Position numbers and translations under genes: made by a program. A stretch of DNA of 64,000 bases from Cylicocyclus nassatus. Taxonomy: Eukaryota > Nematoda > Chromadorea > Rhabditida > Strongylidae. How positions within the stretch are numbered: position 1 is the stretch's first letter; each line of letters begins with the position of its first letter. This document shows positions 32,101 to 43,261 of the stretch, one piece after another. The DNA is taken from NCBI GenBank assembly GCA_958299035.1, contig CATQJL010000316.1:38118025-38182024 (forward strand), written 5' to 3'. Below the pieces are notes generated by a model, which was not told the origin of the DNA, did not search any database, and was given only the letters and a program-made list of their open reading frames with translations.

Positions 32101-33071
32101 TTCGGTCGCTCTGGCATTTTATTCGCCACACCCGGATTCAAATAGACATTTACAGTCTGTGTCAATGATGTGCTTCCTTTCCAATCAGCTCAAGCGCAAG
32201 CCAGGGCCCTGTGCCGCGTTCGCAGGCGTACGGGTCGAGCGTCTAAATATGCCGCATCGATCGGAGATCGCTGCGCAATGCCCGCGCGCTACGGATGCGT
32301 AGTTGCTACGGAAAAATGAGCATGTGGGTGACATAAATTATAGCATGAGTCCGCTCGGTCATATCAACCGTCACGACTAACGCAAGCGTTCGAGACGGAC
32401 AAGCGCCATCTCTTTTGGCTGCTTTCTTGAGATGAACTGTATGTTTGAGCATCAATATTTTCATGTGCTGCGGTGCCGTTTCAAGTGTATGCGACAAGCT
32501 TTGGACGTGCCGCGCGAATCATTTAGCCATAGATTGTAGTAATGAAGTCATATATGAAGCTCTAGCGCCCGTTGCCCATGTGCCGGCGAAGGGATACACA
32601 AGATGTTACCATATTTTCCGGCAACCTGTGCAGGTGCCCGTTTTGTCCGCAAAAAAAAACAAGTTGGAAAGCATAGTGAAAAGCGTAAGCGGGCATACAT
32701 AAGCTGCGGCCGCATGCTATAGCATGCAGCATTCCATACCGGCGCACTGGCGACCATGTACAACGCCATGTGCTCACCAGAAGCCTCATCATGCAAGAAA
32801 AGAAAACACCATTTATCACAGGCATCGGCTTACGCATCAGAAGATGGTGTTCTCACGCCAGAAATGATTGATCGAAACACGAAGGATGCAGTGGCGCAGC
32901 ATGAGCACAAGATGGAGTGGCTTGAGAAGGAACAGCGCGCTGCCAGGAATAAAGAGGTTTCACTTATCTATTCGCTCCCAAAAACTTTATCCTACTGCAA
33001 TGACGTTGCATACTGCACATTTATTATAGGTCATGTTTGGAACAAAGCTCAAAAAGGAAACTGCCGTCTGA
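29126..33071 (+). CDS. atad-3: ATAD3 mitochondrial AAA+ ATPase
   Basis: Seventeen exons: 29126-29231, 29306-29472, 29539-29640, 29780-29909, 30126-30222, 30283-30351, 30451-30520, 30580-30634, 30688-30845, 30900-30962, 31022-31209, 31262-31313, 31409-31539, 31597-31697, 31908-32029, 32822-32956, 33030-33071. The sum is 1,788 nt (595 residues), all phases consistent. It starts MSWLFGIK with a proline/glycine-rich N-terminus. A long charged coiled coil spans about residues 40-235, the membrane segment [17 protein letters not shown] 248-264, Walker A GPPGTGKT 349-356 and Walker [10 protein letters not shown] about 403-411. The conserved [10 protein letters not shown] lies near the end. ATAD3 is an inner-membrane ATPase needed for mitochondrial biogenesis, nucleoid and cristae organisation. 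The 790-bp intron before the penultimate exon holds unrelated, somewhat GC-richer DNA. TTGTTTGAG just before the ATG may be a trans-splice acceptor. Confidence 0.97.
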
Positions 33072-33284
33072 TGCAAATAGCAACATCATCCATTAGTGGC
33101 TTAACGGGAAGTAGTCTCTCCTGAAACGAAGGGCACACTTCTCACGATCTCGTTGCTCACGCTAATGATCCCGTTCGCATCGGCTTACACACGCCATTGT
33201 TATATAGTCAACGTAGTTAGGATTTTCATAGGTTTACAGTCTTATTGTTGGATCTTTTTACAAAATTATAGCCTCGTTGTTGAT

Positions 33285-33290
33285 TTTATT
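33285..33290 (-). terminator. Candidate poly(A) signal of YIPF3
   Basis: TTTATT on plus is AATAAA on minus, about 200 nt past the YIPF3 stop. It is the first such hexamer after the stop. Confidence 0.5.
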
Positions 33291-33333
33291 CTTATCGTTA
33301 CCAGTTTTATAGGCAATGTTAGGTGACATGACA

Positions 33334-33339
33334 AATAAA
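33334..33339 (+). terminator. Candidate poly(A) signal of ATAD3
   Basis: AATAAA about 263 nt after the ATAD3 stop, in an AT-rich tail. If both hexamers are used, the two convergent messages overlap by some tens of bases. Confidence 0.6.
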
Positions 33340-33488
33340 ATTTTATATTATACATTAATTAAATTATCAAATCACAGTTGAAAACACTGTTATACACCAA
33401 TCCACCACGTGTTTAAAAAAAAGATTCAAAATCCATCGAGTAACAGCTCTTCCTTCATGAATACTACCTGCTTCGAGCAGAGTCTCAC

Positions 33489-34906
33489 CTACGTGTCTGC
33501 TGTCATGCTATCCTTGATGACTTGTGCCACATTCCCCTCGTTTCCTTCGATGATTTGATCGATCTCTGAACGAGCACGAAATAAGATACGAAGATAATCA
33601 AAAGCCCAAGTCAATCTGCGATCTACCAAATCAAGACTAAGCAGATTAAAATCTCTATGCAATCTTCCAAATTTTCTTTTACGCCCGTCAGCGACCAGAC
33701 ACACCTTTGTGTTCACGCGCACCGACAGGAAAATGTTCTGACTGTTAATTCAAACACTGAATCACCTTCAAGCATCACATGGAATCCAAAGTGTAGATAA
33801 AAGATCAGCAATATGTGGACAACAACAGGAGCAATAATGAGAATCATGCGATGCGATGGAATTCTAGCTCTCATGCCAACGATGAGACCCTGAAACCAAC
33901 TAATTTTTAATATCCTCATTTTCCAAATGATTAAGTTACTAACCATTCGAATAGCGCTTGGAACGCAACAAAGTCCCACTAAGATAAAAAAGAAGAGGTG
34001 GTCGTGTGAGGTATGGTAAATTGAAGTAAGCAACAATACCACGCACTGCGACGTCAATGAGTAGCCCTTAAAATGGAACGCTGAGTTATTACTGAATAAA
34101 CTCTATCAATTTACACCTACAAAAACAGAGACCAGCTCCAGCATCGAAATTTCAGCGGCAAGAAGGAAGCATAGAATATAAAGTACACCAGAAAGCATCA
34201 GCCAAGAACCAGTGCAAGCAAAAAAGGAGGTGCCCATGAGCGTCCCATTTTGCACAACATATCTGAAAGTTGTAACCAGGTAAGTAATCGGAACTTGAAC
34301 AACCATTTGCGTTTACCCGCTACTCTTCATGTTATACAAAAGTAATGCAACCATTGTAAGCACCACCATCGAAGGACCATAGAGATCGATCGATGTTGAG
34401 ATTTTGGATGGCCGACGTGGCACAAACGATCGAAGAAGTCGAATGCGCACCTGGAAGAATGCGATTCGCCCAGCTTATATTGGCAACATAAGGTGTCGAT
34501 GATTATGAAGTAAAAAGGCTTATTGAAGCGATTATAGGGGAAAACGTAGCACATCGCACCTGGCTGGGTTCTACGTCGAAATATGGCCGAAAAATGTCTA
34601 TTTTTCCATATGATGAAAATGTATCCTTCACTTGCTTAGATCCTGCTTCCCACATCTCAAAGGCAAAAACTGTTTTGTCATACCTCGTGAATGAATTCAA
34701 CGAGTTTACCATGTTTCCAAGCTGTGACTGGAAATTGAATGGAAGTGAATCTCCACCGGACTGCGCTGTAGTTGATGTTGAGGTCCCTGAAACAGAGAAA
34801 ATGGTACTATCGCAAAAATTCTTGGTGTAGACTACTTGCCCAATCCCGCACCGCCGGATCTTTGACGTGCATCTGTTTCCGAATACACGTAACTGGGAGG
34901 TTCCAT
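33489..34906 (-). CDS. YIPF3 (Yip1-domain Golgi membrane protein)
   Basis: Nine exons (minus): 34836-34906, 34684-34786, 34560-34655, 34317-34450, 34121-34262, 33944-34066, 33766-33889, 33705-33737, 33489-33565. The sum is 903 nt (300 residues), all phases agree. The hydrophilic N-terminus (MEPPSYVYSE) is followed by DIFRPYFDVEPSQVRIRLL, the signature preceding the Yip domain. Five hydrophobic helices follow from about residue 105 (LYGPSMVVLTMVALLL, then NGTLMGTSFF, and so on) and LHFGFHVMLEG. The family pairs with YIPF4 in the Golgi and supports membrane traffic. The order and wording of these motifs match vertebrate YIPF3, which is somewhat longer (luminal tail). CCACTTTAG|TG precedes the ATG, fitting trans-splicing. 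The gene is convergent with ATAD3. Confidence 0.93.
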
Positions 34907-34910
34907 CACT

Positions 34911-36640
34911 AAAGTGGATCAAATTAGATGAAAAACTACGAAAACATATTCTACCGTGATAAGAGAAAAGATAGAAAAATCAGCGTACAATCAAGAAGTA
35001 CAGGTAATACTTTGAAACTGTGAATGCTCAGATGCAAGTAAGGGAAAATGATAGGCAAACGTCCCGGTATGCTGAAGAGAAAAGAAGTCCTGCATTCACA
35101 TAGAAACCGACAAAAGCTATATATGGCTGCAGCTCAAGATATACAGGAGCAAGGACAGATAATGTAGAAGAAACAACTCTTAACTGCCAACCGTGCGATT
35201 CTGATGAGACAGTAAACCACCGTAAATTCGCTGCGCCCGTTAATGTTTCGTTCTGCAGTCACGGATTCGTGTTAATTGTTTGTTGAGGACAGTGCCCGAT
35301 AAAATCAGACCTTTCGTCCTATGAACTAGAAATTCTGGAAAAGACTACGTTAAGTATGTAGTCACAAGTTTCATTGTAGGTTCACAGCACTAAAATAAAA
35401 GAAAAAACAAAATGAACTTGTTTGAATGATATATACACTCCGAATATGAGAAGTGCAAAAGAGGCTAAATAGACAAGCGTCACACTTTGCGCCAACATTT
35501 CCAGTGACTACTGCACAGGTTTTATTGAGCGCTTTTGATCTCTCGAAAAGGTGTCACCTGAATTCACCAACAGTTCAGGGACGGACAAATTAACCTGCCA
35601 TTTAAAATCGAGCCTTTATGTTCATGTTGGCAAAATCTCAGTGCGCTAAAGTCCAGTCTATTCTTCGACGTTGTAGTATTTTTGCGTTTGTTTCGAGTTG
35701 TTGTCGACATTCACAACCACAGCATTTGCCGAGCAAATATTGTCTTCACCGCAAACAAGACTGTATATTTGGCTAGAAAGAATCAGCAGCGTTGAGCACT
35801 TGTTTTGGCCACGCGGACGTCATTTCACCAAAAACACTGTTTTTACTATTGCAATCACACCTTTATTTGATTTGTAGCTCCACAGCCTCAAGATCAGCTC
35901 TACAAAAAACCCAAAAACTTTGGCACAGAAACATCATCATGCAAACAATGCAGCTGCTTCATTATCGAATGTTTGCGCAAGAAAGAAGCTGAGTTTTGAG
36001 GCTCGAAATCGTGCTAACTCTGTGGCAAGATTGGAAGTTGGTTGAAGACAAAGACACGAAAACGCAAAGATTTCCCAAGCGTCAAACAAAATACCTATCG
36101 AAAGAGCTTACTTCATCTCATAGCTTTGGTAGAGGCTAATTAGAGCGCGTAAACCACAGAAGAACGGATGTTTTTGGAGCGCAATCACTCCAAAAGCATT
36201 TAGAGCCTTCGGAAAAAAGTAATGGTCCTCTTTTTGAACTGCATTGGGTTCAGTGTGTAGCAGATATGTCAGACTTTGTTACTGTAACTTCACAGAGTTT
36301 CTCCCAAAAGTCCGAAAACTTGCAAAATCTTGGGTGTTCGTATAATTATGAACCGCACTTTAGTACAACTACGACATTTCGAGTTCAATACTTTGGAAGA
36401 TGCTGTCGCTGAATGAGATGCACACTGACAAGATAAGCACTAAAAGACAAATTGTAGTCGAAAATCTCAAATACAGAAAGCACAACAAGAGATGCGTCGT
36501 TCATATCGATATGTAATGCATTAACATTAATAAAAAAAAACATGCAATCACCACACTTAATGCACAGAGCCTCGAACTGAGTTCAGATTTATCGAAACTG
36601 CCAGCAAACTATACAATTTAACTCTAAACTAGTCGCAAGA
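34911..36640. other. Intergenic, no gene recognised
   Basis: AT-rich sequence between YIPF3 and the ATP synthase g gene, both on minus. It therefore holds the YIPF3 promoter and the 3' end of the ATP synthase gene. Open frames are short and carry no motif. Confidence 0.5.
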
Positions 36641-38856
36641 TCAGTGTAATGCCTTGGCCTCTGCCTCCAAAGCTTTGACCTTTCTGCGCGTATCGCGTGA
36701 GACATAATCAGCAGGTACCTGAAATGAACCAGTAAGAGTCAAAATCTCCTCTTTGTAACGATAGAGAACAAATTCAAAAACCAACCAAATAACCACAGAT
36801 GTACCGACGTCCTATCATTTCTCCTACAAAGAACCAGAACATAATTTCCATTGCAACAGCCATGTATACAAGTCCTTCCTAAATATGATGTTGAGTGCCA
36901 TGCAAGGAATTCAAAAGTCAAATCAACACAGAAAATGCTACAATTTGTCAAAGTAACTAAGACAGATGCGATACATCTTTTCTCGAGTTTCTTATCGGAG
37001 GTACGATCCCTGACAAAGAAAGTTACTACCTACTTTTACTGAAACTAACTTTTTGAGTTCTATTACAGCTTCGTGTGGGATACCAAACCCATGGTACTTC
37101 TGCCTTTTGTGCATACTAACAGAAGCTGAAGTTTTCGGAAACGGGAAACCGAATACATAACTGGGATAGAACGTGGAACTTTTGTAGCTCCCAAAATGAA
37201 AGAGTTAGTACACGCATAATGATCAGAAAGCGTTCACTGCATAGGGTGGCAGCATTAACCCGCGCGTTTGGATCGCTTCAAAACCACTTCTAACTCCTTA
37301 TAGGGAACCATACAACAAAAGAAAGAGCATAGTAAACAACATCTTATGCCCCATAATGATATTAATATTACACATTCATTTCCTAGTATTCCAGAATATG
37401 GATATCATATAATTGAAATATGAATGATCTATGACGACGAATTACATGACTGAAACAGTACGCTGCACGATGAAACGATTCATGACACGCAAAGACTGGG
37501 CGCCATTGCGTCCGGCCAAGATAGTTTGTGCATGGAAGAGATAGCAGATGGTAAGAGAAACGAAAAAAGCGCTTGATCAGGGAGACGCCGATACGTCCGC
37601 AGTCTTTGCGTGCAATGAATCGCCTATATATAGCGAGGGTGATATGCTGCGTGATAAAAACAAATTTTGCTGCTTGAGGTCAATACTCACCTAAATTTTA
37701 AGTTGGTAAGGTTTTGTTGGGGTATGACAGTGAAAACCCTAAATCTTCCCAAAACCCGCTCCAAAATGAAAGATTCGAAAGGTCGCCTCAAAAGGTAGAA
37801 TTGGCGGAGGCAGCCCCGCTATACATGTAAGTGATTTTAAGGCACTGAGCCTGAAATAAATTGCAGAGTAGGGAAGATCGAAAATCTCCTGCCGTTATGA
37901 GGATAAGGTTTCCGGCGATTCCAGGTACCCTGCAGTTCGAATTGAGACTGTACCCTCAAACCACCTACTTTAATGGGCGGGGCTGCCTCTGCAGTATCTA
38001 ATTCTGAAGTGATATTCGGTCTCAAACTTCTACTGTTTCAGCGGGGCTCAAAAGGCACCGTTCATCCAGATTCTCGACTTCCATGTTTTTGTCGTCCCGA
38101 GGCCTGCTCAAGTTTCTGATTCCAAATATGATCGAGAATCCGCGAAATCCTCGACAATCCCCGTTCCACGGAACTCTCGGGTAGGGCTCTTCGAACGGTG
38201 ATTAGAAAAGCGCGCACGGATTGGCGGGCATTACTGGATGGGCGCTGCCGCCTGAGGGCATGTGCCTCTTCGTTGTTGAGAAGCAATTTCCTCGCTTTGA
38301 AAGCAATATTGCGCCGCAACCTGGACACTGGCTTGATACGGGCAAAGGCTCAAGATTTCTAACTTGGGATGGACGGTGCCTTTAAGCAGCGTCAAAATTC
38401 GCCAACCCTAACCTAGAGTGAACTATGCCTTCAGACTCCCTCTAAGAAAGCAATCACAAAAAATGGCACATAATGTACAAAAAGGAAATAAGTATTCGGA
38501 GTTAAAGACGACTCTGCAAAATGTCAAGGAAACATAGAAACATAGTAATCGGCTCACCCTAACAGTAAGCTCTTTATACTGTCCTTTTGAGATGAACTGC
38601 GTCACTTTTTTCCAATCTGCCTTAATGACTGGCCAGTCAGTTGCCTTTGGTGGAGCAAGTTCATGTTTGCCAACAGCCTAGAATGTTCAGTATTGTACAG
38701 ATAGACTGAAGTTCTATGCGTACGATGAAATGTTCAAAACCTTGCCCTTACCTTTAGAATAGCCCACCTTCGAGGGAACTGGGCAGCTTGATGTCGGTAG
38801 ATGCAGCCAAGCATGTTGGCCATTTTTTCAAAGAAGTTCATCTTGCGGGTGGCCAT
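36641..38856 (-). CDS. F1Fo-ATP synthase subunit g, mitochondrial
   Basis: Four exons (minus): 38752-38856, 38558-38677, 36786-36878, 36641-36718. The sum is 396 nt (131 residues), all introns phase 0. It starts MATRKMNFFEKMANMLG. A PKATDWPVIKADWKKV block is followed by KELTVREGLVYMAVAMEI and a single membrane helix with MFWFFVGEMIGRRYI. The GxxxG-like GEMIGRR is the known dimer-interface region of subunit g. The tail is a basic helix. The protein sits in the inner membrane and helps dimerise ATP synthase at cristae ridges. C. elegans has asg-1/asg-2; I do not choose between them. The second intron (36879-38557) is much longer than the others because of inserted repeats. Confidence 0.95.
37478..37632 (+). 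repeat. Dispersed repeat copy B (pair with 9095-9245)
   Basis: Same order and orientation of blocks as copy A (GACACGCAAAGACTGGGC, TTGCGTCCGGCCAAGATAG, GGGAGACGCCGATACG, AATGAATCGCCTATATA). It lies in the long intron of the subunit g gene. AATCGCCTATA also occurs near 19947. Confidence 0.75.
37800..38000. repeat. Small foldback, GGCGGAGGCAGCCCCGC arms
   Basis: GGCGGAGGCAGCCCCGC at about 37803 is mirrored by GCGGGGCTGCCTCTGC at about 37978. Weaker complementarity lies between. It is probably a decayed MITE in the subunit g intron. Confidence 0.55.
38050..38384. repeat. AAAGGCACCGT foldback MITE
   Basis: AAAGGCACCGTTCATCC at the left is mirrored by GGATGGACGGTGCCTTT at the right. The ends resemble those of 19432-19710. 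An 88-codon minus frame inside is rich in R and is not supported as a gene. Confidence 0.85.
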
Positions 38857-39117
38857 TGTTACCTCCAAAACTGGCTAACTTAGAAGTGCGAAATAAGCGC
38901 CTCAACAGAAGAAAAAGCGACACAAATTGTACCCAAACAAGAAATTAACTGATGTCGGTCAAAAGAAAAAGAAAGGATACACATGAACGCCTCTCTTACT
39001 AATAATAATGGAATACAAAACTATTTGCAGCACTCCACTTCAAACCGCCCGTCTTTTTGCTTATTTGCGCAGAAAATTGTGAATGCAGCGCGTTAACGCA
39101 GCTTCAGCACAAACAGT

Positions 39118-39340
39118 GTGCAGGACCGGCCATACTATTTCTGCGATTCCTGCAATTCCTGCGATTCTTGTGATTCCGTGGGTTCCGTAACAATGTAGAT
39201 ATATTGCGAAAAAGCAATGTGTACTGAAACTCGCAAAGGGCTCCGTAGTGCGACACATCAGAAGTCGAGAAATCACAAGATTTGCAGGAATTACAGGAAT
39301 CACCTCCTGGAATAGTATGGCTGGTCCCTGTGATTTGCCA
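39118..39340. repeat. Foldback MITE with GATTCCTG words
   Basis: GACCGGCCATACTATT at the left and AATAGTATGGCTGGTCC at the right are inverted. The inner arms are made of short repeats (CTGCGATTCCTGCAATTCCT against AGGAATTACAGGAATC). Non-coding. Confidence 0.8.
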
Positions 39341-39429
39341 AGGTTCGCGGGCACCGTGCAACAAGATTCTATATCTTCGCTTCAGTTCAAACCCGACTCG
39401 TCCGCTACTAAAAAAAAGACAAGGTCAAG

Positions 39430-39600
39430 TGATCAGCTCTCAGATTTGTGTGCAGGTGGGTTGCGGTCTTTCCCTGATTATGAGGACAGGTTGGTGAGAG
39501 ACTACGAAAAAGAATGCCATAACTTGGAGGTTCAACAAGTCTATCCCTGTAATCAGGGGAAGTCCGAACCCGCCACACGAATTTGGGAGCCGATGACACT
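39430..39600. repeat. Imperfect foldback
   Basis: CAGATTTGTGTGCAGGTGGG...TTTCCCTGATTA pairs imperfectly with TAATCAGGGGAAGTCC...CCACACGAATTTGGG. The same fold puts similar peptides on both strands, so the frames here are not trusted as genes. Confidence 0.6.
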
Positions 39601-40718
39601 CGTATCGTTCACTTTGAACTTAAAAACTTGCACACGCTTCTCAACAAACCATGAAGCGCTAAACACATGTGGGAAAGCTACGACGCACCTTCGCTAAAGA
39701 CTGCACCCATAGCTGGTGCATGCTGAACTTTACTCGAAACACTCGTTCGCTCCATCTCTGGACTTCGAGTTTCGCTCAGTCTTGCCCAAAGAATGATGTA
39801 ACGTAGACGGTACGGAGCGAAAAGTAAGAGACTAAATTTCAAGAATGACTCATTCGATACGGAACGGGCATAGGTTGCCGGCAACGGTTGCCGAGGTTGC
39901 GGACGCGAAGTTGCTAGGGTTGTCGAGGTTGCTGGCGTTGCGGTCGTGGTAGGACCTCATGATAGTCTCCTTCTCGCGCTCTCTAACAAGGGAAGTTCAC
40001 TTAGTCAAAGTGGCGATTCGGAAGGAGATCTATACCAATGGATAGAGCTTAAAAGCTGATCTCAGTTATACCTTATATATCTGCGACGCATTGTTCTCAA
40101 AAAAATTACGAGCCTTTTTAAAGCCAAATTTTCGTGCATTTTGAGTCGCAGAATCATGATAATCGCTACACAAAAGTGTGCAAGCTTAAGCAAACCACTT
40201 GGTAAGCATTGTAGGTCTAATTCGAGTTCATCGGAACGTTTTCGAGTGTTTTCCGACCATTTTGTTTATCGACAGTTCGCCATTTCCTTTCTAGATCACA
40301 CTTCCATTATACAGGGTTTTTCAAAAAAATGTTAACTGTTTGATCGTTAATAACTCCCTTGCTTTTAAGTCTTTCGCCGAGCTTTAGGTACCATTTTGTA
40401 GAGCGAGGATAAACTTAGATTTACAGTATCGAGCGAATCATCCGAGTCTCCTCGCTACTGTAGAATTACGATAGGAAATTTGACAAGGATTTTAGGCCAT
40501 TAAAGCCCATTTTCTGCTTCGAAACAGAGCCAAACAAGCCAAAATCTCTTGTACTATGGTAATGAAAGCCGCTGATTTCGGATATGAAATTTTCACTTCA
40601 TTATGATACTACTTCTTTTCAAAGTTATCCTAGGTAAAGTTGTCTTTCTGGATGGCGGTCGTACAGATGGATTCGGGAAATTTGGAAAAGATTATTCGAC
40701 GCCAAAGTCTGTCTGCGT

Positions 40719-41675
40719 TCATCTTTGCTCCCGTTTGCTCCAGGTGAATGATCCTTGAGTTGATAGCTTCGAACGTGTCTCGGCACTTCTCGGATCATCT
40801 GAGGCCCTGGGTAGTTTTTCGATCTCATTTATAAGTATATCTGCCATGTTGGCAGAGCGATCGAAATGTTTCTTCAAGATATCTATCGCTGTCTGATATC
40901 TGTCTCCGATGACGGGTATGCAGCTCAAAGTGGCTGCTGCTTTCCCCTTCAGTGCTTGCTTCAGAAAGGGGAACTTGTCAGTGTCGGATAGGTCTTCGTC
41001 GGTGTGGATGAGAGATTCAAACACTGTCCAGAAGCTGTTGAACTCTCTGAAGTTCCCTGAGAAGGTAGGGATTTTGAGCAGAGGCTTCCGGATTTTTATT
41101 TGCCTTTCGTTGCGCTCTGGGAGGCTGCCGTTCCAGGTCTGGCCTTCGTCGCTGGCTGCATGACTTGATGTGCTTGGCAGACTGGTGTGCATTAATGCAG
41201 CTTGATCCTTCAATTCGTTTTGACGGAACTGAACTTTGTTCTGCCACTGCACGACCATGACTTCCAAATGAAGAGATTCCAACTCCAAGTGTTTGCTGAG
41301 TTCTGTCATAAGCTTGTCTCTCTCTTTTTCTTCATTTCGTGCTCCAATGTTCGATCGCGGCGTTGACTTGTGTGTCTTGAAGTTTAACCGCATTTTGCAG
41401 AGAGTTGAGCAGATGCGTTATCTCTCCCATTTTGGTTTCGATGTGCATCTCGCACTCAGTCCTTTCTACCGGAAAAGTGAATGGTGTGTTGATTTCGTTC
41501 ACTTCCGACTCGTATGACTTCACGAGTGCGCAGGCATTGTTGATTTTTGACTTGAAAATCTGGAGCGCTGCCATTTTCTGTTTTGCTGCACGGGGTAGGG
41601 TCGTGCACTGGTGTAGTGATTCCAAGCGTTCCAGTTCGGACGTGTGTATACTCCTTTTGTTGGTCGCTTTGGCTT
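40719..41675 (-). pseudogene. BEL/Pao gag, frameshifted
   Basis: The N-terminal helical part is in one frame (about 41675-41335) and continues in another (41393-40719), so a frameshift lies near 41335-41395. The core contains LLKIPTFSGNFREFNSFW, DTDKFPFLKQALKGKAA and YQTAIDILKKHFDR, the signature of the DUF1759 domain of BEL/Pao gag. The zinc-knuckle part and all of pol are absent. Gag would package the element RNA; this copy is inactive. Confidence 0.85.
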
Positions 41676-41909
41676 GAGGGCGACAGCAGGGCTGGCCTCG
41701 ATACGATAGCTGTCCTTACTGGTTGCAAGGAAGCTTTCTAGTGAGCTGGCAATGGAGTGCCGAGCGTCTACTAGCTGTCAGCAAGCGCGCCTGGTTGGCT
41801 TGTGCGCTGTACTGAACGGCAAGGTGTTGGAACCTGTCCCGTGAATGTAACGATCCAAAGCTCAAGATCGGTGAACCAACCGTGAATGAGCTTGGAAAGT
41901 TGAGATTTC

Positions 41910-42540
41910 TTTGCTAACTGTGGATGGACCAGTCAGTCAGCTAGAAAATCTCCTTGCTAAGCTATGGATATGACCTGATAGCTTCGCAAGATGAAACTTG
42001 TTTGTGAAAGTGGATGAACCAGCAATCACAGAGTGTTTTTTGGCTAATGGAAGCCAAAAAAGTTCGAGGATTTCTGTTGCTAACTGTGGATGGACCAGTC
42101 AGTCAGCTAGAAAAAACCTCTTTGCTAAGCTATGGATATGACCTGATAGCTTCGCAAGATGACTCTTGTTGTGAAAGTGGATGGACCAGCAATCACAGAG
42201 TTTTTGGCTAAACGAAGCCAAAAAAGTTCGAGGATTTCTGTTGCTAACTGTGGATGGACCAGTCAGTCAGCTAGAAAAACCTCTGCTAAGCTATGGATAG
42301 GAACTGATAGCTTAGCAAGACGCGTATCAGCAAAAGTGGATGAACCAGCAATTACTAGAGTCGAGTATTGACTAATTAGTAGCCTAGAGTGCGAGAAGTC
42401 TGTCGCTAACTGTGGAAACCAGTCAGTTAGCTAGAAATCTCTACTAAGCTGTGGATAGGACCTGACAGCTTAATAAGACTCTTGGTCGCAAAAGTGGATG
42501 AACCAGCAATCACGAGAGTCGAATAATTGGCTATAGAGCC
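41910..42540 (-). repeat. Four-copy tandem repeat, about 164 bp, in the BEL leader
   Basis: GCTAACTGTGGATGGACCAG starts at 41913, 42079 and 42243, with a diverged copy at 42405. The spacing is 166, 164 and 162 bp. Each unit also carries AGCTATGGATA and a GATGAACCAGCAATCAC block. It lies between the LTR-like end and gag. Confidence 0.92.
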
Positions 42541-43261
42541 TGCCACGCGGGTCTTAGGCCTTGATTTCCTGAGTCCTTAGAAGGAATCGCCGAGGAATTA
42601 CAAGAAAAATCACTGGCCGATGCACCAATTTGGTGGGTACCAAGTGATTAGGGGGTAGACGAGTTGTGGAATAGGTTTATTCGCACGGGCGTAGATTATT
42701 CGAGAAGTTCTGAGGTGCCCCGGTGTGGACCTGGGAGCAACCTCTAATACATTCGGTGGCTCCTTATATACGAAGGAAGGCGGAGCTGAACCGAGTACAG
42801 GGTACAATGTACACGAGTTGGTGCTTGAAAGGAGATGCCGCCGATTGGCTACACTCCTGGCGCACGGGTACCACTCACTCTTGAGTGATTAGATACTCAA
42901 GAGTGAGTAGCTCACAATTTAGCCTACGGGTATTCAGTAGGCTATCTAGAATACAGAGTTCATCAGTGGTTGATGATACAGAAATCATCAACAGTTGATA
43001 ACTGACTTCCCAGCATGTGTCAAAAATGTGATTACACCGTCAAAAAAGCTGAAAACACTCGTAAAAAGTTGTGTAGTAAAATCAGCGTGCGCGAAAACTT
43101 TAGTACACGATTTTTCAGCTTTTTTGAAAAAAGTTTTGCCAGAGGGCATATTTCACGACGGTTCCACATGCTGGAATTCCCTACCATAATTCTACAGTAA
43201 CGAGGAGCGTTAGATGATTCGCTCGATACTGTAAATCTAAGTTTACCCTCGCTCTACAAAA

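Larger units (their letters stand above)
40638..42990 (-). mobile_element. Truncated BEL/Pao LTR retrotransposon
   Basis: It reads on minus. An LTR-like end starts TGTTGATGATTTC at 42990, with a TATATAAGG box (minus) near 42760. A leader with a 164-bp tandem repeat follows, then a gag with a DUF1759-type core (41675-40719). The other end stops abruptly at about 40638, with no protease, RT or 3' LTR. GTTG flanks both sides of the insertion within the MITE, which suggests a short target duplication. It is inserted in the CAGGGTGTCCC MITE. Confidence 0.75.

Noticed and set aside
32030..32821. GC-richer long intron of ATAD3 considered as a nested gene
   Set aside because: Frames on both strands are short, without motif or splice-consistent partners. 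It is more likely inserted repeat DNA.
34594..34830. 78-codon plus-strand open frame
   Set aside because: Shadow of YIPF3 exons on the other strand.
38062..38328. 88-codon arginine-rich minus frame
   Set aside because: Lies wholly inside a foldback MITE in an intron.
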